A stretch of 64,000 nucleotides of DNA from an uncultured Oscillospiraceae bacterium (GCA_947625815.1 CANQPU010000007.1:41316-105315); one strand, 5' to 3'. Positions 17,107 through 24,729 are shown, counted from the stretch's first letter. A program made the numbers and translations. The notes: generated by a model from the sequence alone, not told the origin.

Positions 17107-17591
17107 CAACGGTGACTGTCACCCGGGACAAGCCCAATTTGGGGCATCCGGAAACGGCGGGCCTGGTGAAAAAGGCCGTGGCCGCCGTTCTGAGGGCCGA
17201 GGGGATAGAGCCCCCCTGCCATGTGGACGTGCTCCTCACCGACGACGGGGGCATCCACGCCATCAACCTTACGCACCGGGGCGTGGACGCGCCCACGGAC
17301 GTGCTGAGCTTCCCCCTGAACGAGCTGACGCCGGGGGCCTTTGACCCGGAGGGGTGCGAGCTGGACTACGACACCGGGGAGATCCTGCTGGGCGACATGG
17401 TCATCAGCATCCCCCGCTGTCAGGCCCAGGCCGCGGAGTACGGCCACGGCTACCGGCGGGAGGCGATGTATCTGGCGGTCCACTCCACCCTCCATCTGCT
17501 GGGCTACGATCACCTGGACGAGGGGGCGCAGAAGGCCCGGATGCGGGCCCGGGAGGAGGCCGTCATGGCCGATCTCGGGGTCCCCCGCTGA
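17103..17591 (+). CDS. ybeY: Endoribonuclease YbeY (rRNA maturation)
   Basis: A 162-residue metal-dependent RNase involved in 16S rRNA 3' maturation and ribosome quality control. The zinc motif HSTLHLLGYDH (His127, His131, His137) is intact, and TDVLSFPL (about 65-72) is conserved. The GTG start at 17103 overlaps the preceding stop (GTGA). It ends the yqfC-yqfD-phoH-M32-ybeY run; the usual downstream dgkA, cdd, era are absent and a B12 locus begins instead. Confidence 0.95.
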   Translation: MTTVTVTRDKPNLGHPETAGLVKKAVAAVLRAEGIEPPCHVDVLLTDDGGIHAINLTHRGVDAPTDVLSFPLNELTPGAFDPEGCELDYDTGEILLGDMVISIPRCQAQAAEYGHGYRREAMYLAVHSTLHLLGYDHLDEGAQKARMRAREEAVMADLGVPR

Positions 17592-17594
17592 CGG

Positions 17595-17623
17595 TTGACA
17601 GGTCCCTTTTTGTCTGCTATACT
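17595..17623 (+). promoter_or_regulatory. Sigma-A promoter of the B12 transport operon
   Basis: A consensus -35 TTGACA (17595-17600) and -10 TATACT (17618-17623) are 17 bp apart, immediately after the ybeY stop and before the riboswitch. Confidence 0.8.
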
Positions 17624-17669
17624 TGTTTCGGCCCGAAAAGGGCAAATTCCCGGAAAAACGAATACTTCC

Positions 17670-17845
17670 CAATACAAGGGTCAGGCTGTTGCCGGTCCGT
17701 TTCCGGGCCGGTGTCAATTCAGGAAAGCCGGGTGAGAATCCCGCACGGTCCCGCCACTGTGATACGCCGGCGCGCCAAGGCGCTCCGCGCGTTCAGCCAG
17801 AATGCTGAGTCTGTCCTGCATGAGCTTGCGATGAATGAGCTCATG
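17670..17845 (+). ncRNA. Cobalamin (B12) riboswitch
   Basis: The 5' leader contains the diagnostic B12 aptamer features in order: AAAGCCGGGTGAGAATCCCGC, then GGTCCCGCCACTGTGA (B12 box with GCCACTG), then CAGCCAGAATGCTGAGTCTG before the closing region. It sits between a strong promoter and a terminator and precedes btuFCD-like genes, so cobalamin binding should switch the operon off. The exact 5' and 3' limits are approximate. Confidence 0.88.
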
Positions 17846-17894
17846 CCTGTTTTTGCGCCGCCGCGCGGGGATGCCCGCGGGGCCGGTTTCTGAC

Positions 17895-17937
17895 GGCAAA
17901 AACACCCCTTCGTCTTGGAGGGGTGTTCTTTTTTGCC
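17895..17937 (+). terminator. Riboswitch-controlled terminator
   Basis: AACACCCCT (17901-17909) pairs with AGGGGTGTT (17919-17927) followed by CTTTTTT; an outer GGCAAA/TTTTGCC extends the stem. The upstream TTTTTGC (17850-17856) can pair with GCAAAAA (17896-17902), an alternative fold that could act as antiterminator. Confidence 0.75.
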
Positions 17938-17958
17938 GGGCAGAAAGGAATGGTAAAC

Positions 17959-18888
17959 ATGAAAACACACGCAAAGCTTCTCTGCCTGCTCCTTGCCGTC
18001 GCACTGGCATTGAGCGCGGCCGCCTGCGGGAAAAAGGACGCGTCAGATCCCTCCCCCCGCACCCTCACCGACCCCAGCGGCGTGGAGATCACCGTCCCGG
18101 AGAGCATCGACACCCTGGCCGTCCTGGCCCCGTCTCTCGTGGAGATGGTGACGGCCCTGGGCCACGGCGACGGCATCGTCGCCTGCGACACCACCAGCGT
18201 GGGGCTGGAGGGCGTAAAGGACGACGCGGTGGTGCTGGACCTGTCGAACCCCGACATGGAGAGCCTGGTGGCCCTCCGGCCCGACGTCCTGCTCGTCACC
18301 AACATGTCCCTCTACGACCAGGAGGATCCGTACAGGCCCCTGATCGATCTGGGCGTCTGCGTGGCCTGCGTCCCCAACGCCGAATCCATCTCCGGGATCG
18401 AGGGCGACATCACCTTTGTGGCCTCGCTTTTGGGCGAGGAGGAAAAGGGCCGGGAGCTCGTGGACGGGATGCGGGCCGAGGTGGACCGGATCGCCGCCAT
18501 CGGCAAGACCGTCACGGAGCGCAAGTCCGTCTACTTTGAGATCTCCGCCGCGCCCTATCTTTACAGCTTCGGCCAGGGCGTGTTCCTCCATGAGATGCTG
18601 GAGCTCATCGGCGCGGACAACATCCTCGCCGGCGAGACCGGCTGGCTGGGCGTGACGGAGGAGGCGGTGGTGGCCGCCGACCCGGACGTGATCCTCACCA
18701 ACGTCAACTACTTAGACGACCCCGTGGGCGAGATCCTGTCCCGCCCCGGCTGGGACGCCGTCACCGCCGTCCGGGAGGGCGCGGTCTACGCCGTGGACAA
18801 CATGTCCTCCTCTCTGCCGAATCAGAACATCGTTAAGGCCCTGCGGGAAATGGCCGAGGCCGTCTATCCGGAGCTCTACCGTGAGTAA
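17959..18888 (+). CDS. btuF: Cobalamin ABC transporter substrate-binding lipoprotein (BtuF-like)
   Basis: A 309-residue periplasmic-binding-type lipoprotein with signal peptide and lipobox (LSAAAC, lipidated Cys near 20), followed by a class III substrate-binding fold: VLAPSLVEMVTALGHGDGIVACD near the N-terminus, LRPDVLLVTNMS in the middle and a C-terminal NQNIVKALREMAEAVYPELY helix. ATG at 17959 is preferred (AAAGGAA upstream); ATG at 17950 is possible. Control by the B12 riboswitch makes corrinoid the likely ligand, although this family also binds haem and siderophores. It overlaps the permease gene by 8 bp. Confidence 0.88.
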   Translation: MKTHAKLLCLLLAVALALSAAACGKKDASDPSPRTLTDPSGVEITVPESIDTLAVLAPSLVEMVTALGHGDGIVACDTTSVGLEGVKDDAVVLDLSNPDMESLVALRPDVLLVTNMSLYDQEDPYRPLIDLGVCVACVPNAESISGIEGDITFVASLLGEEEKGRELVDGMRAEVDRIAAIGKTVTERKSVYFEISAAPYLYSFGQGVFLHEMLELIGADNILAGETGWLGVTEEAVVAADPDVILTNVNYLDDPVGEILSRPGWDAVTAVREGAVYAVDNMSSSLPNQNIVKALREMAEAVYPELYRE

Positions 18889-19873
18889 GCCGGCCGGAAA
18901 AACCGCGGGTCTGGCGGTCTTCACCGTCCTGTCCCTCCTGCTCGGAGTGGGGGTGGGCAGCGTCAGCATCTCCCCGGCGGAGCTCCTGGCCGCCCTGGCG
19001 GGCGGCGGGGACCGGGGCACGCGCGCCCTGGTCCTCAGCCTCCGTCTGCCCCGGGTGGCGCTGGCCTTCCTCACAGGCGCGGCGCTGTCCGTGGGCGGGA
19101 CGGTGATGCAGTCGGCCCTTGAAAATCCCCTGGCCTCCCCCTTCGGCCTCGGCGTCTCCGCCGGGGCCGGCCTCGGGGCCTCCGCCGTCATGGTCCTCGG
19201 CGCGGCCGGGGCCGCGGGGGCGTTTTTGCTCCCCCTGTCCGGCTTTCTGGGCGGGATCGCCGCGGTCCTGCTGGCGCTGGCCCTGGCCCGGGCCTTCGAT
19301 CCCCGGCTCTCCGGCGTGACGGTGGTGCTGACGGGTATGGTCCTGTCCCTCTTTTTCTCCGCCGTCATGGACCTGATGGCCGCCATGAACCCCCAATACG
19401 CCCAGCGCATCGGCCTGTGGCAGATGGGCAGCTTCGCCTCCCGGGGCTGGACGCCCGTCTGCGTCCTCGCTCCGGTGCTGCTGATCTGCTTCGTCCTGTT
19501 CCTGATCCGGGCGCCGGAGCTGGACCTTCTCACCTTCGGCGACGAGCAGGCCCAGACCGTGGGCCTGGATCCCCGGCGGTCCCGGCGCTCTCTGATCGCC
19601 CTGGTGGCGGTGCTGACCGGCACGGCGGTGGCCTTCTCCGGCATCATCGGCTTTATCGACCTGGTCGCGCCCCATGTGGCCCGCCGGCTCTTCGGCGCCC
19701 GCCACCGGCGGACCCTCCCCGCCGCGGCCCTGCTCGGCGGGAGCTTCCTGGTGCTGTGCGATCTGGCCGCCCGGACGCTGGCCTCCCCCCGGGAGATCCC
19801 CATCGGCGCGGTCACGGCCCTGCTCGGCGCGCCCTTTTTCATGTTCGTATTCTTCAAAAGGAGGGAGCGCTGA
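18881..19873 (+). CDS. btuC: FecCD/BtuC-type ABC transporter permease
   Basis: A 330-residue inner-membrane permease with about ten helices. Family motifs include LRLPRVALAFLTGAALSVGGTVMQ (about 49-72), NPLASPFGLGVSAGAGLGA and, near the C-terminus, GFIDLVAPHVARRLFG, which contacts the ATPase. The GTG start overlaps the BtuF-like gene by 8 bp, and the ATPase begins 1 bp after the stop. Under riboswitch control it should form the channel for cobalamin uptake. Confidence 0.92.
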   Translation: MSKPAGKTAGLAVFTVLSLLLGVGVGSVSISPAELLAALAGGGDRGTRALVLSLRLPRVALAFLTGAALSVGGTVMQSALENPLASPFGLGVSAGAGLGASAVMVLGAAGAAGAFLLPLSGFLGGIAAVLLALALARAFDPRLSGVTVVLTGMVLSLFFSAVMDLMAAMNPQYAQRIGLWQMGSFASRGWTPVCVLAPVLLICFVLFLIRAPELDLLTFGDEQAQTVGLDPRRSRRSLIALVAVLTGTAVAFSGIIGFIDLVAPHVARRLFGARHRRTLPAAALLGGSFLVLCDLAARTLASPREIPIGAVTALLGAPFFMFVFFKRRER

Positions 19874-19874
19874 C

Positions 19875-20642
19875 ATGCTGAAGGTCAAGTCACTCACCTG
19901 CGGCTATGGCGCCGCGCCCGTGGTCCGGGACGTGTCCTTCACCCTCGCCGAGGGCCGGCGTCTTGTGATCCTCGGGCCCAACGGCTGCGGGAAGACCACC
20001 CTGCTGCGGGCCCTCATGGGCATCCTCCCCTTCACGGGGAGCGTTGATCTGGACGGCCGGGACCTGGCGGCCCTCTCCCCCCGGGAGCGGAGCCGGGAGC
20101 TGGCTATGCTCACCCAGATGAACGCCGCGGCCTTTTCCTACACCGTCCTCGATACCGTCCTCATGGGCCGCTATGCCCACCGCCGGTCCGGCCTTTTTTC
20201 CGGCCCCTCCGGGGAGGACCGGAGGATCGCGGAGGACTGCCTCCGGCGCCTCGGCCTCTGGGAGGAGCGGGACCGGCCCATCACCCGGCTCTCCGGCGGC
20301 CAGCTCCAGCGAGTCATGCTCGCCCGGGCCTTCGCCCAGTCGCCGAAGGTCATCCTCCTGGACGAGCCCGCCAACCATTTGGACCTCAAATACCGGCTCG
20401 AGCTCACGGAGGAGCTGAAAAGCTGGACCTCCCGGCCGGGAAGGGCCGCCGTCGGCGTCTTTCACGACCTGGATCTGGCCCTCGACTTCGCCGATACCGC
20501 CCTTTTGATGGACGGCGGCCGGGCCGTCTTCCTGGGGCCCGTCGAAGAGCTGGACCCGGCGGAGCTGAGCCGCGTCTTCGGCCTCGATGTCCCCGCCTAC
20601 ATCCGCGCCTCCCGCGAGCGCTGGGAGAGATTAGGAGGATAA
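19875..20642 (+). CDS. btuD: ABC transporter ATP-binding protein (BtuD-like)
   Basis: A 255-residue ATPase of the iron/B12 importer class. Walker A GPNGCGKTT (about 35-43), signature LSGGQ, Walker B VILLDEPANHLD and the H-loop FHDLDLA are all intact. The start ATG at 19875 (MLKVKSLTCGYG) is chosen because it follows AGGGAG and the permease stop; longer upstream frames read the permease out of phase. The next gene starts one base after the stop. Confidence 0.93.
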   Translation: MLKVKSLTCGYGAAPVVRDVSFTLAEGRRLVILGPNGCGKTTLLRALMGILPFTGSVDLDGRDLAALSPRERSRELAMLTQMNAAAFSYTVLDTVLMGRYAHRRSGLFSGPSGEDRRIAEDCLRRLGLWEERDRPITRLSGGQLQRVMLARAFAQSPKVILLDEPANHLDLKYRLELTEELKSWTSRPGRAAVGVFHDLDLALDFADTALLMDGGRAVFLGPVEELDPAELSRVFGLDVPAYIRASRERWERLGG

Positions 20643-20643
20643 A

Positions 20644-21162
20644 ATGGAGCTGTACAGAAGTCCCTATGAGGCATACCCCTTTTTGAGCGACGCGCCCGAC
20701 GACCTGCGGTGCGACTTCGAGCTGATGACGGACGGCCTTGCCAGTCTCACGGGCCTGCTGCGCTCCAGGGTGGAGGACGCCGGGCTCCGGGAGGAGCTGC
20801 TTTGGCTGTGCGAGCTGATCTATCACATGAACCCCGCCCTGCGCACGCCCCTCCGGGTGACGGAGGCCGAAAAAGAGCGCCTTCACGCCGCCGTGGAGCG
20901 CCTCCGGGGCGAGACCCGCGGCCGCTGCCATCGGTTCGTGCTCTGTCAGGGCTGTGAGGCGGCGTGCGTCGCCCACGTCCTGCGCGTGCGCGCCAAGGAG
21001 ACCGTCCGTCTCCTGTACCGCCATCTCCACCAGGGCCGCCCGGTGGAGCCGCTGCTGCTGGACCTGGTCAACCTCCTCTCCGATTATTTCTTCCATCTCG
21101 CCCTCCGCCTCAACGCCGAGGCCGGAGTGGACGAGGTGGACTTTATCAGCCGCAGCTACTGA
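20644..21162 (+). CDS. Divergent PduO-like corrinoid adenosyltransferase homologue
   Basis: A 172-residue cytosolic protein. The C-terminal half (QGCEAACVAHVLRVRAKETVR, then LVNLLSDYFFHLALRLNAE) follows the pattern of PduO adenosyltransferases (GGS-A-A--H-ART--RRAER, then LNRLSD-LF-LAR--N). The N-terminal half has the expected helical pair but lacks the ATP-binding TKtGDkG-T loop, so enzyme activity is doubtful. It is the last gene of a riboswitch-controlled B12 uptake operon, 1 bp after btuD. It may adenosylate, bind or traffic imported corrinoid. The homology is my reading of the pattern, not a database hit. Confidence 0.6.
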   Translation: MELYRSPYEAYPFLSDAPDDLRCDFELMTDGLASLTGLLRSRVEDAGLREELLWLCELIYHMNPALRTPLRVTEAEKERLHAAVERLRGETRGRCHRFVLCQGCEAACVAHVLRVRAKETVRLLYRHLHQGRPVEPLLLDLVNLLSDYFFHLALRLNAEAGVDEVDFISRSY

Positions 21163-21199
21163 CAGGACCGTCCCGCCCCGAGCGGGAGCGCGTCCCCAC

Positions 21200-21237
21200 A
21201 AAAAATAAAGAACCGCCAAGCGGTTCTTTATTTTTTG
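21200..21237. terminator. Bidirectional terminator after the B12 operon
   Basis: AAAGAACCGC, CAA loop, GCGGTTCTTT, flanked by AAAAAAT on the left and ATTTTTT on the right. It can serve both the B12 operon and the convergent 58-residue gene, whose stop codon lies inside it. Confidence 0.85.
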
Positions 21238-21404
21238 GCCGGCGGGGGGAGCTTCTCTTCTATCGCGTCCAGGTAAGCCAAAAGAAGCCCTTCGTCGAAG
21301 TTGTCCTCCGTTATCAGGCTGAACTCCCAAAGAAATCCAAACATCAGCTCCTCGATGTCCCACCCCTTTAATTCCTCGCGGACTTCCTCATACCCTGTCG
21401 CCAT
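21228..21404 (-). CDS. Small acidic hypothetical protein, 58 residues
   Basis: A 58-residue acidic protein (MATGYEEVREELKGWDIEEL at the N-terminus), mostly helical, with no recognised domain. The ATG at 21404 is well spaced from GGGGGG; longer upstream starts have no ribosome site. It is divergent from the XRE regulator across an AT-rich 173-bp region and convergent with the B12 operon. Its place suggests membership of the small Fic/XRE accessory island; an anti-regulator or antitoxin role is only speculation. Confidence 0.6.
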   Translation of the reverse strand: MATGYEEVREELKGWDIEELMFGFLWEFSLITEDNFDEGLLLAYLDAIEEKLPPPAKK

Positions 21405-21446
21405 TTGTATCCCCCCATAATTTATATGGTTGAAACTGCTTTCTTT

Positions 21447-21462
21447 GCAATATGATGATTGC
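21447..21462. promoter_or_regulatory. Candidate operator in AT-rich divergent region
   Basis: GCAAT-N6-ATTGC palindrome between the 58-residue gene and the XRE gene. A TATAAT box (21546-21551) for the XRE gene lies about 85 bp downstream. The whole 21405-21577 stretch is strikingly AT-rich compared with its surroundings. Confidence 0.35.
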
Positions 21463-21577
21463 ATATGACATGATAATTGTATAATTGCTAAGTAAATTAG
21501 TCAATAGCTATCTTAAGCCTGACTGAGACTTTTTTCTGTACATACTATAATGTGTTCAGAAAAGGTGGCGCGGAGAT

Positions 21578-21856
21578 ATGGCAATCAGCTTCAAAAATAG
21601 AGACAGAGTAATCCAGCTTGGCATAGCGATCGGGATGCTCCGAAGGATGCGCGGAATGTCTCAGGAACAGCTTGCGGAAAAGGCGGGAATGAGCCGCGGG
21701 CATCTGAGCACAATCGAAGCCCCAAACATGGCCACCGGTATGTCCATGGAAACCTTCTTCAACATTGCGGACGCCCTGGATGTAAATCCCGCCGACCTCA
21801 TCAACGCCGCCATGTTCCCGGACAGCATCATCAAACCCGCCGGGGAAAAGCAGTGA
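21578..21856 (+). CDS. XRE family helix-turn-helix regulator
   Basis: A 92-residue DNA-binding protein with a single Cro/CI-type HTH: IGMLRRMRGMSQEQLAEKAGMSRGHLSTIE (about 17-46) and the following amphipathic helices FFNIADALDVNPADLI. It likely binds palindromes in the AT-rich region upstream and may regulate itself or the divergent small gene. A perfect terminator follows at 21878. Codon use is less GC-biased than the neighbours. Confidence 0.88.
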   Translation: MAISFKNRDRVIQLGIAIGMLRRMRGMSQEQLAEKAGMSRGHLSTIEAPNMATGMSMETFFNIADALDVNPADLINAAMFPDSIIKPAGEKQ

Positions 21857-21877
21857 AAGAGGGATCGTGTCCCCACA

Positions 21878-21915
21878 ACAAAAAAACGACTTGCGAAAGC
21901 AAGTCGTTTTTTTGT
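21878..21915. terminator. Bidirectional terminator between XRE and fic
   Basis: A 17-bp perfect stem with GAAA loop (ACGACTTGC / GCAAGTCGT core) flanked by A7 and T7 tracts, serving both convergent genes. Confidence 0.88.
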
Positions 21916-21928
21916 GGAGTAAATTGAT

Positions 21929-22654
21929 TCAATTTTCTCGTTTATAATGGGGCTGCGGCTCGTACTTTTCTCTTTGGTATTTCGCGTATTTTTCACTGGC
22001 GGCATCGACAGTCGCCGGAGCGTCCAAAGATTCAACAGAGTATTCGATCGGTTCCTCGCATATGGCGTCAGACAGGATTTTTTCCAGATGCTCATACTCC
22101 GAATATTTGTCAAGGGAAGCCATAACGAAGGCGTCCCTCACATACCCGGCGCAGGAGGCCAGGAGCTCCTGATCCATAAAATAGCCGTAATGCTCCACAA
22201 AAAACGTGAGCATCATCACGACCGTCCGCGTGTTTCCCTCTCTGAAAGGGTGTATCCGCCACAGCTTGGGAAATTCCGCGGTCACAGCCTTCACGAACTC
22301 ATCGTGGGTCATGCCGGACCAATCATGGGCGTTCATGTCCCGAAAGGCATCGGCCAACCTCTGCGGTATGTCCTCGTCGTTACTGTACCACACGCTGCGG
22401 CCGGCAAGGAGCTTTTCCCGTTTCTCGATGTTGATGATCCTGTACTGTCCGGCCCATTCGTAGACCTTCCCGAATAGGAACCGGTGGATCTCACACAGCC
22501 CCGCAGGAGAGAAATCATCAAAACCCCGCTTATAGAGGATGGCCATGTTCTGCCGGGACTGCTCCGCCTCGATCAGCTCCAGGACCTTGTCATCTTTGAT
22601 GCCCAGCTTGTTTTTGAGGACAGGCGCATCGTCATAGAGATACGGGTCAGGCAT
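21929..22654 (-). CDS. Fic family protein (AMP-transferase toxin-like)
   Basis: A 241-residue Fic-domain protein. The active-site motif HPFREGNTRT (135-144) has the catalytic His135 and both phosphate-binding Gly140/Arg143, so AMP transfer (or another nucleotidyl transfer) is likely. The upstream part has the Fic-type FLFGKVYEWAGQYR stretch (about 59-72). No inhibitory (S/T)xxxE(G/N) helix is seen in the protein, so inhibition should come from the partner encoded immediately upstream: class I Fic architecture (VbhT/VbhA type). The start overlaps the partner gene by 8 bp. The target is unknown. Confidence 0.9.
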   Translation of the reverse strand: MPDPYLYDDAPVLKNKLGIKDDKVLELIEAEQSRQNMAILYKRGFDDFSPAGLCEIHRFLFGKVYEWAGQYRIINIEKREKLLAGRSVWYSNDEDIPQRLADAFRDMNAHDWSGMTHDEFVKAVTAEFPKLWRIHPFREGNTRTVVMMLTFFVEHYGYFMDQELLASCAGYVRDAFVMASLDKYSEYEHLEKILSDAICEEPIEYSVESLDAPATVDAASEKYAKYQREKYEPQPHYKREN

Positions 22655-22850
22655 GGCCGTTCACCCGCTCCGCGATCTGCTGATGGTAGATCCAGAGAGC
22701 GTCCTGCACCTGCTCGTCTGTCAGCTCCCCCTTGGCCCAGCTGTTGGAGAGCGTTCTCGCGAAGTCGGATATGGGAGCGCCCTCAATGGCGTTGATGGCA
22801 TCCGCAGTCTTTATGGCGGCGACCCGCCTTTTCTGCTCGGCTGTTGTCAT
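22647..22850 (-). CDS. VbhA-like antitoxin of the Fic protein
   Basis: A 67-residue helical protein. Its inhibitory helix carries AINAIEG (18-24) in the position of the VbhA (S/T)xxxE(G/N) motif: the inhibitory Glu23 and Gly24 are present but the usual Ser/Thr four residues before Glu is Ile19. The remainder (ISDFARTLSNSWAKGELTDEQV) matches the VbhA antitoxin domain pattern. ATG at 22850 follows GAGGTGAT; a TTG 6 bp upstream is less likely. It overlaps fic by 8 bp, so antitoxin is made first. Confidence 0.78.
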   Translation of the reverse strand: MTTAEQKRRVAAIKTADAINAIEGAPISDFARTLSNSWAKGELTDEQVQDALWIYHQQIAERVNGHA

Positions 22851-22879
22851 CCACAATCACCTCACGGATTCATTAAAGA

Positions 22880-22903
22880 AAAGACCGCCGTTTGGCGGTC
22901 TTT
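22880..22903 (-). terminator. Terminator of tRNA-Ala
   Basis: AAAGACCGCC, GTTT loop, GGCGGTCTTT, just downstream of tRNA-Ala on the minus strand, followed by a T-rich stretch in that direction. Confidence 0.75.
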
Positions 22904-22908
22904 CTTTT

Positions 22909-22984
22909 TGGTGGAGACGGTCGGGATCGAACCGATGACCTCCTGAATGCCATTCAGGCGCTCTCCCAGCTGAGCTACGCCCCC
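22909..22984 (-). tRNA. tRNA-Ala(GGC)
   Basis: Minus-strand cloverleaf: acceptor GGGGGCG/CGTCTCC, D-arm GCTCAGCTGGGAGAGC, anticodon stem-loop CCTGAATGGCATTCAGG (GGC), T-arm TCGGTTCGATCCCGA, and encoded CCA. Confidence 0.95.
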
Positions 22985-23005
22985 AGGGTGCCGTTCATCA
23001 CAGCG

Positions 23006-23926
23006 TTAGAGATAATACCATATGGGGAGGGGCTTGTCAAGGGGTTTTTTCATTTTTTCTGTCAGGGGCGGAAGGTCCCCGTCCCCGGCGGTGAAGGTAT
23101 AGACCCGGTCGCAGAAGCGGCAGCGGACCTCGATCTTTCCGTCCTCCTCCAGCATTTTGGAGAGCTCCTGGGCGGTGACGCCGGACAGGGCCGTCAGGAC
23201 GCGCTCACGGGAGCAGTCGCACCTGTACCCCACCTCGTCCGTCTCCACGATCGTCGGGTCAAAGCCCTCCAGGACCCGGAGAGCCATGTCCTCCACGGAT
23301 CCGGCCGTCAGCTGGCTCGTGGCCGGCCCCGCCTTCCGGACGGACGCCTCCAGCCCGGCCGCCGTCTCCTCCCCCGCGCCGGGCATGAGCTGGGCAATAT
23401 ACCCGCCGGCGCGCAGCACATGCTGGTCCCGGTCCACCAGCACCCCCAGGGCGCAGGCGGTGGGGACCTGGTCGCTCTCCACAAAATACCTGGCGAAGTC
23501 CTCGGCGATCTCGCCGGAGACCAGCTCCACGGAGCCGCTGACCGGTTCGCCGAAGCCCAGGTCCCGGATGACGGTGAGCATCCCGTCCCTGCCCACGGCG
23601 CCGCCCACGTCCAGCTTGCCGTCGGGCCTCAGGGGCAGCTCCACGGCCGGATTCTGGGCGTACCCCCGCACGTTCCCGCGGCTGTCGGACACCACGAGGA
23701 TCGTGCCCACGGGGCCGCCGCCGTTGATGCGGACGGTGAGGCTGTCGCCCTCGCTCTTCAGGGCGTTCCCCATCATGGAGGCCGCGCACATGGCGCGCCC
23801 CAGCGCCGCGGTGACCACGGGCAGGGTGCGGTGGATGGTCCTCGCCCGCTCCACGGCGTCCGTCAGGTCCACGGCGGTTATTTTTACAAGCCCATCCGCG
23901 CTGAGGGCTCTCACGATCTTTCCCAT
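23006..23926 (-). CDS. hslO: Redox-regulated chaperone Hsp33
   Basis: A 306-residue cytosolic holdase activated by oxidation. The N-terminal substrate-binding domain starts MGKIVRALSADG, and the C-terminal zinc switch has CDC (in YRCDCSRER) and CRFC (in VRCRFCDRV), the four redox cysteines. Family stretch GGPVGTILVVSDSRGNVRGY is present. It lies between tRNA-Ala and a methyltransferase on the same strand. Identity is secure. Confidence 0.96.
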   Translation of the reverse strand: MGKIVRALSADGLVKITAVDLTDAVERARTIHRTLPVVTAALGRAMCAASMMGNALKSEGDSLTVRINGGGPVGTILVVSDSRGNVRGYAQNPAVELPLRPDGKLDVGGAVGRDGMLTVIRDLGFGEPVSGSVELVSGEIAEDFARYFVESDQVPTACALGVLVDRDQHVLRAGGYIAQLMPGAGEETAAGLEASVRKAGPATSQLTAGSVEDMALRVLEGFDPTIVETDEVGYRCDCSRERVLTALSGVTAQELSKMLEEDGKIEVRCRFCDRVYTFTAGDGDLPPLTEKMKKPLDKPLPIWYYL

Positions 23927-23982
23927 AAATCCTCCGTTACAGCTTTTTCAGGCGGGCCGCGGGCCCGCCCCCGTACCCGGTA

Positions 23983-24729
23983 TTATTCCCGCCTGGCGGC
24001 TATAAAAATACGCTGCTCATCCTCCGCCGGCGGCCCGTCCCGGAGCTCGGCAAAGACGCGGATCTCCCCGAAGCCGTGGGCCGCCAGCTCGCTTGTCAGG
24101 CGCTCCGGTGAGTGGATATACTCTGTATGCTCCTCAAAGGAGCGCTCCCAGAGGCCGCCGTCCGTCCGGGTGAAGAGATCCATCCCGTATTTCAGCGCCC
24201 CTCCGCCGTCGTCGAGCTCGGCCCGCCAGACGCAGTAGACGTCATCCGTCTCGTCCAGGAACACCTGGCCGTCCAGGGCCCTGAGCTTTTGGGGGGTGTT
24301 GATGTCGAAGATAAAAAGTCCCCCCGGCTCCACAAAGAGCCGAAGGCGCTCCAAAACCGTCCCCAGATGCTCCGGGGGCAGATAGTTGATCCCGTCCAGC
24401 GAGCACACGGCCGCCGACACCGTGCCGTAGAGGTCCAGCTCCTCCATGGCCTGGTTGAGGAAAATGGGCCGGACGGGGGCGTCCGTCTCCTCCGCCTTTT
24501 CCATGGCCTCCGCCAGCATGTCGGCGGAGGCGTCCACCCCGATCATCTCATAGCCCCTGCGGGCAAGCTCGGCGGTAAGCGTCCCGGTCCCGCAGGCGAG
24601 GTCCAGCACAAGGGTGGGACGGGCGGCGTATTTCCGGAAGATCAGCTCATAGAAGTCGGCGAATCTTCGGTACGGCACGTCGCCCGTCAGGCTGTCATAA
24701 AAGGGCGCCAGGGATTCATAAGAGCTCAC
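23983..24729 (-). CDS. Class I SAM-dependent methyltransferase
   Basis: A 248-residue soluble methyltransferase. The SAM-binding motif I VLDLACGTGTLTAELA (about 41-56) and motif II MIGVDASADML are clear, with a Ubie/YqeM-like overall pattern (YDSLTGDVPYRRFADFYELIF near the start). The GTG start overlaps the upstream yerC stop (GTGA), so they are coupled. Substrate unknown. Confidence 0.88.
   Translation of the reverse strand: MSSYESLAPFYDSLTGDVPYRRFADFYELIFRKYAARPTLVLDLACGTGTLTAELARRGYEMIGVDASADMLAEAMEKAEETDAPVRPIFLNQAMEELDLYGTVSAAVCSLDGINYLPPEHLGTVLERLRLFVEPGGLFIFDINTPQKLRALDGQVFLDETDDVYCVWRAELDDGGGALKYGMDLFTRTDGGLWERSFEEHTEYIHSPERLTSELAAHGFGEIRVFAELRDGPPAEDEQRIFIAARRE

Noticed and set aside
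19674..19874. N-terminal extension of the BtuD-like gene
   Set aside because: Out-of-phase reading of the permease; the ATPase family begins at MLKVKSLTCGYG (19875).
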